Below are positions 13,001 to 24,014 of a stretch of 44,933 nucleotides of DNA, in pieces; position 1 is the stretch's first letter; every line of letters starts with the position of its first letter. The translations under genes and the position numbers were made by a program. Below the pieces are notes generated by a model. It made no database searches and was not told the origin of the DNA. It worked only from the letters and a program-made list of their open reading frames with translations. The DNA comes from Utricularia gibba (lineage: Eukaryota > Streptophyta > Magnoliopsida > Lamiales > Lentibulariaceae): assembly GCA_002189035.1 (NCBI GenBank), contig NEEC01000250.1:1-44933 (forward strand), given 5' to 3'.

Positions 13001-15079
13001 GTCTGGCTCCTTAGCCCAATCGGGTCCTACTCGATGAAAATCGTGATGCATTTAATGAGTTATGATGTCATGAGCGCCCCAAATGGTTTTCTCAACAACC
13101 TGATTTATATTTGACGAGGTGCTCTAGGCTGGCACTAGTATCGAGCAAATGGTCGAGTCGCGCTCTGGCCCATAGTCATTTGTAGCCCGGCCAAAAAAGT
13201 GATGCATTTATTAACGTTGGGTTTTCGGCGGCTGCCTACATGCTTTTTCAAGGAAAAGTTGTCGTTTTTTGGCGGGTGCTGTTGTTGGGAACTTCGTCCG
13301 GACCCAAGGTTCGGTCTGACTTCACAGCACAATAAGGTCCCATTCGACGAAAATCGTGATACCTTTATTGAAGTGAGGATCTCAAGACCACCCCAAATGC
13401 TTTTTTCAACAGCATGCTTTACACTTGAGAAGGCGCTTTTGTGGGTCACCGAGATCGGGCCGGAATTCGGGTCGGGCTTGGGGGACAAAGTCAGCTGTAG
13501 CCCGTCAAAAGAAGTGATGCATTTATTAACGTTGGGTTGTCGGGGCTGCCCACATGGTTTTTCAAGCAACAGCTTGCCGTTTTAAGGTGGGTGCTGTCGT
13601 TGGCAGCTTTGTAAGGGCCCAAGGTTTGGTCTGGCTCCTTAGCCCAATCGGGTCCTACTCGATGAAAATCGTGATGCATTTAATGAAGTTATGATGTCAT
13701 GAGCGCCCCAAATGGTTTTCTCAACAACCTGATTTATATTTGACGAGGTGCTCTAGGCTGGCACTAGTATCGAGCAAATGGTCGAGTCGCGCTCTGGCCC
13801 ATAGTCATTTGTAGCCCGGCCAAAAAAGTGATGCATTTATTAACGTTGGGTTTTCGGCGGCTGCCTACATGCTTTTTCAAGGAAAAGTTGTCGTTTTTTG
13901 GCGGGTGCTGTTGTTGGAACTTCGTCCGGACCCAAGGTTCGGTCTGACTTCACAGCACAATAAGGTCCCATTCGACGAAAATCGTGATACCTTTATTGAA
14001 GTGAGGATCTCATGACCACCCCAAATGCTTTTTTCAACAGCATGCTATACACTTGAGAAGGCGCTTTTGTGGTCACCGAGATCGGGCCGGAATTCGGGTC
14101 GGGCTTGGGGGACAAAGTCAGCTGTAGCCCGTCAAAAGAAGTGATGCATTTATTAACGTTGGGTTGTCGGCGGCTGCCCACATGGTTTTTCAAGCAACAG
14201 CTTGCCGTTTTAAGGTGGGTGCTGTCGTTGGCAGCTTTGTAAGGGCCCAAGGTTTGGTCTGGCTCCTTAGCCCAATCGGGTCCTACTCGATGAAAATCGT
14301 GATGCATTTAATGAGTTATGATGTCATGAGCGCCCCAAATGGTTTTCTCAACAACCTGATTTATATTTGACGAGGTGCTCTAGGCTGGCACTAGTATCGA
14401 GCAAATGGTCGAGTCGCGCTCTGGCCCATAGTCATTTGTAGCCCGGCCAAAAAAGTGATGCATTTATTAACGTTGGGTTTTCGGCGGCTGCCTACATGCT
14501 TTTCAAGGAAAAGTTGTCGTTTTTTGGCGGGTGCTGTTGTTGGGAACTTCGTCCGGACCCAAGGTTCGGTCTGACTTCACAGCACAATAAGGTCCCATTC
14601 GACGAAAATCGTGATACCTTTATTGAAGTGAGGATCTCAAGACCACCCCAAATGCTTTTTTCAACAGCATGCTATACACTTGAGAAGGCGCTTTTGTGGG
14701 TCACCCAGATCGGGCCGGAATTCGGGTCGGGCTTGGGGACAAAGTCAGCTGTAGCCCGTCAAAAAAGTGATGCATTTATTAACGTTGGGTTGTCGGCGGC
14801 TGCCCACATGGTTTTTCAAGCAAAGCTTGCCGTTTTAAGGTGGGTGCTGTCGTTGGCAGCTTTGTAAGGGCCCAAGGTTTGGTCTGGCTCCTTAGCCCAA
14901 TCGGGTCCTACTCGATGAAAATCGTGATGCATTTAATGAAGTTATGATGTCATGAGCGCCCCAAATGGTTTCTCAACAACCTGATTTATATTTGACGAGG
15001 TGCTCTAGGCTGGCACTAGTATCGAGCAAATGGTCGAGTCGCGCTCTGGCCCATAGTCATTTGTAGCCCGGCCAAAAAA

Positions 15080-15999
15080 GTGATGCATTTATTAACGTTG
15101 GGTTTTCGGCGGCTGCCTACATGCTTTTCAAGGAAAAGTTGTCGTTTTTTGGCGGGTGCTGTTGTTGGGAACTTCGTCCGGACCCAAGGTTCGGTCTGAC
15201 TTCACAGCACAATAAGGTCCCATTCGACGAAAATCGTGATACCTTTATTGAAGTGAGGATCTCAAGACCACCCCAAATGCTTTTTTCAACAGCATGCTTT
15301 AAACTGAGAAGGCGCTTTTGTGGGTCACCGAAATCGGGCCGGAATTCGGGTCGGGCTTGGGGGACAAAGTCAGCTGTAGCCCGTCAAAAGAAGTGATGCA
15401 TTTATTAACGTTGGGTTGTCGGCGGCTGCCACATGGTTTTTCAAGCAACAGCTTGCCGTTTTAAGGCGGGTGCTGTCGTTGGCAGCTTTGTAAGGTCCCA
15501 AGGTTCGGTCAGGCTCCTGAGCCCAAATCGGGTCCTACTCGATGAAAATCGTGATGCATTTGCTTTTGTTAGGATGTCATGAGAACCCCAAATGGGTTTT
15601 CTCCACACTCTACTTTATATTTGAGAAGGCGCTCTCGGGGGGTTTTGGGATTGGGCCAGAGGTCGGGTCGGGCTCACGCCCATAGTCAGTTGTAGCCCGG
15701 AAAATAAGTGATGCATTTATCAACGTTGGGTTTTCGGCGGCTGCCTAAATGGTTTTTCAAGCAACAGCTTGCCGTTTTAAGGCGGGTGCTGTCGTTGGCA
15801 GCTTTGTAAGGGCCCAAGGTTTGGTCTGGCTCCTGAGCCCAATCGGGTCCTACTCGATGAAAATCGTGATGCATTTAATGAAGTTAGGATGTCATGATGA
15901 CGCCAAAATGGTCGACGAGGTGCTCTAGGCTGGCACTAGTATCGAGCAAATGGTCGAGTCGCGCTCTGGCCCATAGTCATTTGTAGCCCGGCCAAAAAA
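15080..15999 (+). repeat. Junction unit 25: block-I A monomer joined to block-II B and C
   Basis: A25 (15080-15392) has block-I bases (GAAGTGAGG, CTCAAGACC). B25 (15393-15707) changes to block-II type at about 15496, where GTAAGGTCCC replaces GTAAGGGCCC, followed by GTCAGGCTCCTGAG and the first B2 half in the window. C25 (15708-15999) is the first full C monomer and lacks about 27 bases in C2 where the TCTCAACAACCTGATTTATA tract normally lies. The switch from dimer to trimer is therefore abrupt and inside one monomer. Confidence 0.88.
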
Positions 16000-17225
16000 G
16001 TGATGCATTTATTAACGTTGGGTTTTCGGCGGCTGCCTACATGCTTTTTCAAGGAAAAGTTGTCGTTTTTTGGCGGGTGCTGTTGTTGGGAACTTCGTCC
16101 GGACCCAAGGTTCGGTCTGACTTCACAGCACAATAAGGTCCATTCGACGAAAATCGTGATACCTTTATTGAAGTTAGGATCTCATGACCACCCCAAATGC
16201 TTTTTTCAACAGCATGCTTTAAACTGAGAAGGCGCTTTTGTGGGTCACCGATCGGGCCGGAATTCGGGTCGGGCTTGGGGACAAAGTCAGCTGTAGCCCG
16301 TCAAAAGAAGTGATGCATTTATTAACGTTGGGTTGTCGGCGGCTGCCCACATGGTTTTTCAAGCAACAGCTTGCCGTTTTAAGGCGGGTGCTGTCGTTGG
16401 CAGCTTTGTAAGGTCCCAAGGTTCGGTCAGGCTCCTGAGCCCAATCGGGTCCTACTCGATGAAAATCGTGATGCATTTGCTTTTGTTAGGATGTCATGAG
16501 AACCCCAATGGGTTTTCTCAACACTCTACTTTATATTTGAGAAGGCGCTCTCGGGGGGTTTTGGGATGGGCCAGAGGTCGGGTCGGGCTCACGCCCATAG
16601 TCAGTTGTAGCCCGGAAAATAAGTGATGCATTTATCAACGTGGGTTTTCGGCGGCTGCCAAATGGTTTTTCAAGCAACAGCTTGCCGTTTTAAGGCGGGT
16701 GCTGTCGTTGGCAGCTTTGTAAGGGCCCAAGGTTCGGTCTGGCTCCTGAGCCAATCGGGTCCTACTCGATGAAAATCGTGATGCATTTGCTTTTGTTAGG
16801 ATGTCATGAGAACCCCAATGGTTTTCTCCACACTCTACTTTATATTTGAGAAGGCGCTCATTGGGCCAGAGTCGGGTCGGGCTCACGCCATAGTCAGTTG
16901 TAGCCCGGAAAATAAGTGATGCATTTATCAACGTTGGGTTTTCGGCGGCTGCCTAAATGGTTTTTCAAGAACAGCTTGCCGTTTTAAGGCGGGTGTGTCG
17001 TTGGCAGCTTTGTAAGGGCCCAAGGTTTGGTCTGGCTCCTGAGCCCAATCGGGTCCTACTCGATGAAAATCGTGATGCATTTAATGATTAGGATGTCATG
17101 AGCGCCCAAATGGTTTTCTCAACAACCTGATTTATATTTGACGAGGTGCTCTAGGCTGGCACTAGTATCGAGCAAATGGTCGAGTCGCGCTCTGGCCCAT
17201 AGTCATTTGTAGCCCGGCCAAAAAA
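16000..17225 (+). repeat. Tetrameric HOR unit 26 (A-B-X-C)
   Basis: The 1226-bp unit has monomers at 16000 (A), 16310 (B), 16623 (X) and 16916 (C). X starts like C1 (TTATCAACG, then CTGCCAAATGG) and ends like B2 (TGCATTTGCTTTTGTTAGG, CTCCACACTCTAC), so it is a C1::B2 chimera. B2 of this unit has CTCAACACTCTAC rather than CTCCACACTCTAC, shared with units 30 and 34. Confidence 0.9.
16623..16915 (+). repeat. Extra chimeric monomer X26 (C1::B2), 293 bp
   Basis: The first half is C1-like but lacks one T in CTGCC(T)AAATGG, a private variant shared with X30 and X34. The second half is B2-like and has lost part of the GGGGGGTTTTGGG tract (GGCGCTCATTGGGCC). Its structure is the reciprocal of the B1::C2 chimera that defines the dimers. 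Confidence 0.87.
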
Positions 17226-20043
17226 GTGATGCATTTATTAACGTTGGGTTTTCGGCGGCTGCCTACATGCTTTTTCAAGGAAAAGTTGTCGTTTTTTGGC
17301 GGGTGCTGTTGTTGGGAACTTCGTCCGGACCCAAGGTTCGGTCTGACTTCACAGCACAATAAGGTCCCATTCGACGAAAATCGTGATACCTTTATTGAAG
17401 TTAGGATCTCGTGACCACCCCAAATGCTTTTTTCAACAGCATGCTATACACTCGAGAGGGCGCTTTTGTGGGTCACCGAGATCGGGCCGGAATTCGGGTC
17501 GAGCTCGGGCCCAAAGTCAGTTGTAGCCCGTCAAAAGAAGTGATGCATTTATTAACGTTGGGTTCGGCGGCTGCCCACATGTTTTTCAAGCAACAGCTTG
17601 CCGTTTTAAGGCGGGTGCTGTCGTTGGCAGCTTTGTAAGGGCCCAAGGTTCGGTCAGGCTGAGCCTAATCGGGTCCTACTCGATGAAAATCGTGATGCAT
17701 TTGCTTTTGTTAGGATGTCATGAGAACCCCAATGGGTTTTCTCCACACTCTACTTTATATTTGAGAAGGCGCTCTCGGGGGGTTTTGGGATTGGGCCTGA
17801 GGTCGGGTCGGGCTCACCCATAGTCAGTTGTAGCCCGGAAAATAAGTGATGCATTTATCAACGTTGGGTTTTCGGCGGCTGCCTAAATGGTTTTTCAAGC
17901 AACAGCTTGCCGTTTTAAGGCGGGTGCTGTCGTTGGCAGCTTTGTAAGGGCCCAAGGTTTGGTCTGGCTCCTGAGCCCAATCGGGTCCTACTCGATGAAA
18001 ATCGTGATGCATTTAATGATGTTAGGATGTCATGAGCGCCCCAAATGGTTTTCTCAACAACTTGATTTATATTTGACGAGGTGCTCTAGGCTGGCACTAG
18101 TATCGAGCAAATGGTCGAGTCGCGCTCTGGCCCATAGTCATTTGTAGCCCGGCCAAAAAAGTGATGCATTTATTAACGTTGGGTTTTCGGCGGCTGCCTA
18201 CATGCTTTTTCAAGGAAAAGTTGTCGTTTTTTGGCGGGTGCTGTTGTTGGGAACTTCGTCCGGACCCAAGGTTCGGTCTGACTTCACAGCACAATAAGGT
18301 CCCATTCGACGAAAATCGTGATACCTTTATTGAAGTTAGGATCTCATGACCACCCCAAATGCTTTTTTCAACAGCATGCTTTAAACTTGAGAAGGCGCTT
18401 TTGTGGGTCACCCAGATCGGGCCGGAATTCGGGTCGGGCTTGGGGGACAAAGTCAACTGTAGCCCGTCAAAAGAAGTGATGCATTTATTAACGTTGGGTT
18501 GTCGGCGGCTGCCCACATGGTTTTTCAAGCAACAGCTTGCCGTTTTAAGGCGGGTGCTGTCGTTGGCAGCTTTGTAAGGTCCCAAGGTTCGGTCAGGCTC
18601 CTGAGCCCAATCGGGTCCTACTCGATGAAAATCGTGATGCATTTGCTTTTGTTAGGATGTCATGAGAACCCCAATGGGTTTTCTCCACACTCTACTTTAT
18701 ATTTGAGAAGGCGCTCTCGGGGGGTTTTGGGATTGGGCCAGAGGTCGGGTCGGGCTCACGCCCATAGTCAGTTGTAGCCCGGAAAATAAGTGATGCATTT
18801 ATCAACGTTGGGTTTTCGGCGGCTGCCTAAATGGTTTTTCAAGCAACAGCTTGCCGTTTTAAGGCGGGTGCTGTCGTTGGCAGCTTTGTAAGGGCCCAAG
18901 GTTTGGTCTGGCTCCTGAGCCCAATCGGGTCCTACTCGATGAAAATCGTGATGCATTTAATGAAGTTAGGATGTCATGAGCGCCCCAAATGGTTTTCTCA
19001 ACAACCTGATTTATATTTGACGAGGTGCTCTAGGCTGGCACTAGTATCGAGCAAATGGTCGAGTCGCGCTCTGGCCCATAGTCATTTGTAGCCCGGCCAA
19101 AAAAAGTGATGCATTTATTAACGTTGGGTTTTCGGCGGCTGCCTACATGCTTTTTCAAGGAAAAGTTGTCGTTTTTTGGCGGGTGCTGTTGTTGGGAACT
19201 TCGTCCGGACCCAAGGTTCGGTCTGACTTCACAGCACAATAAGGTCCCATTCGACGAAAATCGTGATACCTTTATTGAAGTTAGGATCTCATGACCACCC
19301 AAATGCTTTTTTCAACAGCATGCTTTAAACTTGAGAAGGCGCTTTTGTGGGTCACCCAGATCGGGCCGGAATTCGGGTCGGGCTCTGGGGACAAAGTCAG
19401 CTGTAGCCCGTCAAAAGAAGTGATGCATTTATTAACGTTGGGTTGTCGGCGGCTGCCCACATGGTTTTTCAAGCAACAGCTTGCCGTTTTAAGGCGGGTG
19501 CTGTCGTTGCTTTGTAAGGGCCCAAGGTTCGGTCAGGCTCCTGAGCCAATCGGGTCCTACTCGATGAAAATCGTGATGCATTTGCTTTTGTTAGGATGTC
19601 ATGAGAACCCCAATGGGTTTTCTCCACACTCTACTTTATATTTGAGAAGGCGCTCTCGGGGGGTTTTGGGATTGGGCCAGAGGTCGGGTCGGGCTCACGC
19701 CCATAGTCAGTTGTAGCCCGGAAAATAAGTGATGCATTTATCAACGTTGGGTTTTCGGCGGCTGCCTAAATGGTTTTTCAAGCAACAGCTTGCCGTTTTA
19801 AGGCGGGTGCTGTCGTTGGCAGCTTTGTAAGGGCCCAAGGTTTGGTCTGGCTCCTGAGCCCAATCGGGTCCTACTCGATGAAAATCGTGATGCATTTAAT
19901 GAAGTTAGGATGTCATGAGCGCCCCAAATGGTTTTCTCAACAACCTGATTTATATTTGACGAGGTGCTCTAGGCTGGCACTAGTATCGAGCAAATGGTCG
20001 AGTCGCGCTCTGGCCCATAGTCATTTGTAGCCCGGCCAAAAAA

Positions 20044-21205
20044 GTGATGCATTTATTAACGTTGGGTTTTCGGCGGCTGCCTACATGCTTTTTCAAGGAA
20101 AAGTTGTCGTTTTTGGCGGGTGCTGTTGTTGGGAACTTCGTCCGGACCCAAGGTTCGGTCTGACTTCACAGCACAATAAGGTCCCATTCGACGAAAATCG
20201 TGATACCTTTATTGAAGTTAGGATCTCGTGACCACCCAAATGCTTTTTTCAACAGCATGCTATACACTCGAGAGGGCGCTTTTGTGGGTCACCGAGATCG
20301 GGCCGGAATTCGGGTCGAGCTCGGGCCCAAAGTCAGTGTAGCCCGTCAAAAGAAGTGATGCATTTATTAACGTTGGGTTGTCGGCGGCTGCCCACATGGT
20401 TTTTCAAGCAACAGCTTGCCGTTTTAAGGCGGGTGCTGTCGTTGGCAGCTTTGTAAGGTCCCAAGGTTCGGTCAGGCTCCTGAGCCCAATCGGGTCCTAC
20501 TCGATGAAAATCGTGATGCATTGCTTTTGTTAGGATGTCATGAGAACCCCAATGGGTTTTCTCAACACTACTTTATATTTGAGAAGGCGCTCTCGGGGGG
20601 TTGGGATGGGGCCAGAGGTCGGGTCGGGCTCACGCCCATAGTCAGTTGTAGCCCGGAAAATAAGTGATGCATTTATCAACGTTGGGTTTTCGGCGGCTGC
20701 CAAATGGTTTTTCAAGCAACAGCTTGCCGTTTTAAGGCGGGTGTGTCGTTGGCAGTTTTGTAAGGGCCCAGGTTCGGTCTGGCTCCTGAGCCCAATCGGG
20801 TCCTACTCGATGAAAATCGTGATGCATTTGCTCCCCAATGGGTTTTTCCACACTCTACTCTCGGCTCGGGTCGGGCTCATGCCCATAGTCAGCCCGGGAA
20901 CATTTATCAACGTTGGGTTTTCGGCGGCTGCCTAAATGGTTTTTCAAGCACAGCTTGCCGTTTTAAGGCGGGTGCTGTCGTTGGCAGCTTTGTAAGGGCC
21001 AAGGTTTGGTCTGGCTCCTGAGCCCAATCGGCCTACTCGATGAAAATCGTGATGCATTTAATGATGTTAGGATGTCATGAGCGCCCCAAATGGTTTTCTC
21101 AACAACCTGATTTATATTTGACGAGGTGCTCTAGGCTGGCACTAGTATCGAGCAAATGGTCGAGTCGCGCTCTGGCCCATAGTCATTTGTAGCCCGGCCA
21201 AAAAA
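20044..21205 (+). repeat. Tetrameric HOR unit 30 with shortened fourth monomer
   Basis: Monomers start at 20044 (A), 20355 (B), 20664 (X) and about 20901 (C, whose GTGATG anchor is deleted). The unit begins 4,044 bp after unit 26. A2 carries CTCGTGACC and CTCGAGAGGG, shared with units 27 and 34 (and, with a local indel, 33). Confidence 0.88.
20664..20900 (+). repeat. Extra chimeric monomer X30, internally deleted, about 237 bp
   Basis: It has the same CTGCCAAATGG signature as X26. The B2-like half has lost segments: GATGCATTTGCTCCCCAATG joins sequence normally about 25 bases apart, and CTCTACTCTCGGCTCGGG lacks the TTTATATTTGAGAAGG segment. The right border is approximate because the next anchor is missing. 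Confidence 0.82.
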
Positions 21206-24014
21206 GTGATGCATTTATTAACGTTGGGTTTTCGGCGGCTGCCTACATGCTTTTTCAAGGAAAAGTTGTCGTTTTTTGGCGGGTGCTGTTGTTGGGAACT
21301 TCGTCCGGACCCAAGGTTCGGTCTGACTTCACAGCACAATAAGGTCCCATTCGACGAAAATCGTGATACCTTTATTGAAGTTAGGATCTCATGACCACCC
21401 CAAATGCTTTTTTCAACAGCATGCTATAAACTTGAGAAGGCGCTTTTGTGGGTCACCGAGATCGGGCCGGAATTCGGGTCGGCTCGGGCCAAAGTCAGTT
21501 GTAGCCCGTCAAAAGAAGTGATGCATTTATTAACGTTGGGTTGTCGGCGGCTGCCCACATGGTTTTTCAAGCAACAGCTTGCCGTTTTAAGGCGGGTGCT
21601 GTCGTTGGCAGCTTTGTAAGGGCCCAAGGTTCGGTCAGGCTCCTGAGCCTAATCGGGTCCTACTCGATGAAAATCGTGATGCATTTGCTTTTGTTAGGAT
21701 GTCATGAGAACCCCAATGGGTTTTCTCCACACTCTACTTTATATTTGAGAAGGCGCTCTCGGGGGGTTTGGGATTGGGCCTGAGGTCGGGTCGGGCTCAC
21801 GCCCATAGTCAGTTGTAGCCCGGAAAATAAGTGATGCATTTATCAACGTTGGGTTTTCGGCGGCTGCCTAAATGGTTTTTCAAGCAACAGCTTGCCGTTT
21901 TAAGGCGGGTGCTGTCGTTGGCAGCTTTGTAAGGGCCCAAGGTTTGGTCTGGCTCCTGAGCCCAATCGGGTCCTACTCGATGAAAATCGTGATGCATTTA
22001 ATGATGTTAGGATGTCATGAGCGCCCCAAATGGTTTTCTCAACAACCTGATTTATATTTGACGAGGTGCTCTAGGCTGGCACTAGTATCGAGCAAATGGT
22101 CGAGTCGCGCTCTGGCCCATAGTCATTTGTAGCCCGGCCAAAAAAGTGATGCATTTATTAACGTTGGGTTTTCGGCGGCTGCCTACATGCTTTTTCAAGA
22201 AAAGTTGTCGTTTTTTGGCGGGTGCTGTTGTTGGGAACTTCGTCGGACCCAAGGTTCGGTCTGACTTCACAGCACAATAAGGTCCCATTCGACGAAAATC
22301 GTGATACCTTTATTGAAGTTAGGATCTCATGACCACCCCAAATGCTTTTTTCAACAGCATGCTTTAAACTTGAGAAGGCGCTTTTGTGGGTCACCCAGAT
22401 CGGGCCGGAATTCGGGTCGGGCTGGGGACAAAGTCAGCTGTAGCCCGTCAAAAGAAGTGATGCATTTATTAACGTTGGGTTGTCGGCGGCTGCCCATGGT
22501 TTTTCAAGCAACAGCTTGCCGTTTTAAGGCGGGTGCTGTCGTTGGCAGCTTTGTAAGGGCCCAAGGTTCGGTCAGGCTCCTGAGCCTAATCGGGTCCTAC
22601 TCGATGAAAATCGTGATGCATTTGCTTTTGTTAGGATGTCATGAGAACCCCAATGGTTTTTCTCCACACTCTACTTTATATTTGAGAAGGCGCTCTCGGG
22701 GGGTTTGGGATTGGGCCAGAGGTCGGGTCGGGCTCACGCCCATAGTCAGTTGTAGCCGGAAAATAAGTGATGCATTTATCAACGTTGGGTTTCGGCGGCT
22801 GCCTAAATGGTTTTTCAAGCAACAGCTTGCCGTTTTAAGGCGGGTGCTGTCGTTGGCAGCTTTGTAAGGGCCCAAGGTTTGGTCTGGCTCCTGAGCCAAT
22901 CGGGTCCTACTCGATGAAAATCGTGATGCATTTAATGAAGTTAGGATGTCATGAGCGCCCCAAATGGTTTTCTCAACAACCTGATTTATATTTGACGAGG
23001 TGCTCTAGGCTGGCACTAGTATCGAGCAAATGGTCGAGTCGCGCTCTGGCCCATAGTCATTTGTAGCCCGGCCAAAAAAGTGATGCATTTATTAACGTTG
23101 GGTTTTCGGCGGCTGCCTACATGCTTTTTCAAGGAAAAGTTGTCGTTTTTTGGCGGGTGCTGTTGTGGGAACTTCGTCCGGACCCAAGGTTCGGTCTGAC
23201 TTCACAGCACAATAAGGTCCCATTCGACGAAAATCGTGATACCTTTATTGAAGTTAGGATCTCGTGACCACCCCAAATGCTTTTTTCAACAGCATGCTAA
23301 CACTCGAGAGGGCGCTTTTGTGGGTCACCGAGATCGGGCCGGAATTCGGGTCGGGCTCGGGACAAAGTCAGCTGTCCCGTCAAAAGAAGTGATGCATTTA
23401 TTAACGTTGGGTTGTCGGCGCCTGCCCACATGGTTTTTCAAGCAACAGCTTGCCGTTTTAAGGCGGGTGCTGTCGTTGGCAGCTTTGTAAGGTCCCAAGT
23501 TCGGTCAGGCTCCTGAGCCTAATCGGGTCCTACTCGATGAAAATCGTGATGCATTTGCTTTTGTTAGGATGTCATGAGAACCCCAATGGGTTTTCTCCAC
23601 ACTCTACTTTATATTTGAGAAGGCGCTCTCGGGGGGTGGGATTGGGCCAGAGGTCGGGTCGGGCTCACGCCCATAGTCAGTTGTAGCCCGGAAAATAAGT
23701 GATGCATTTATCAACGTTGGGTTTTCGGCGGCTGCCTAAATGGTTTTTCAAGCAACAGCTTGCCGTTTTAAGGCGGGTGCTGTCGTTGGCAGCTTTGTAA
23801 GGGCCCAAGGTTTGGTCTGGCTCCTGAGCCCAATCGGGTCCTACTCGATGAAAATCGTGATGCATTTAATGAAGTTAGGATGTCATGAGCGCCCCAAATG
23901 GTTTTCTCAACAACCTGATTTATATTTGACGAGGTGCTCTAGGCTGGCACTAGTATCGAGCAAATGGTCGAGTCGCGCTCTGGCCCATAGTCATTTGTAG
24001 CCCGGCCAAAAAAA

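Larger units (their letters stand above)
1..15495 (+). repeat. Block I: dimeric HOR sub-array, about 629-bp period
   Basis: This block holds 24 complete dimer units plus the A monomer and part of B of unit 25. Unit starts (GTG anchor of monomer A) are 40, 659, 1286, 1910, 2538, 3167, 3793, 4421, 5047, 5676, 6303, 6931, 7555, 8182, 8811, 9441, 10058, 10687, 11314, 11943, 12571, 13199, 13828, 14455 and 15080. Spacings run from 617 to 630, mostly 624-630. Block-specific bases are AAGGTGGGTG in most B1, CTCCTTAGCCC late in B1, GAAGTGAGGATC early in A2, and GAAGTTATGATG early in C2. The second monomer is always a chimera, starting as B1 and ending as C2; no B2 or C1 subunit is present. Confidence 0.95.

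Noticed and set aside
20820-20910. A small foreign insertion in the irregular stretch of unit 30
   Set aside because: All pieces match B2 or C1 sequence with internal deletions, so it is an eroded satellite monomer and not foreign DNA.
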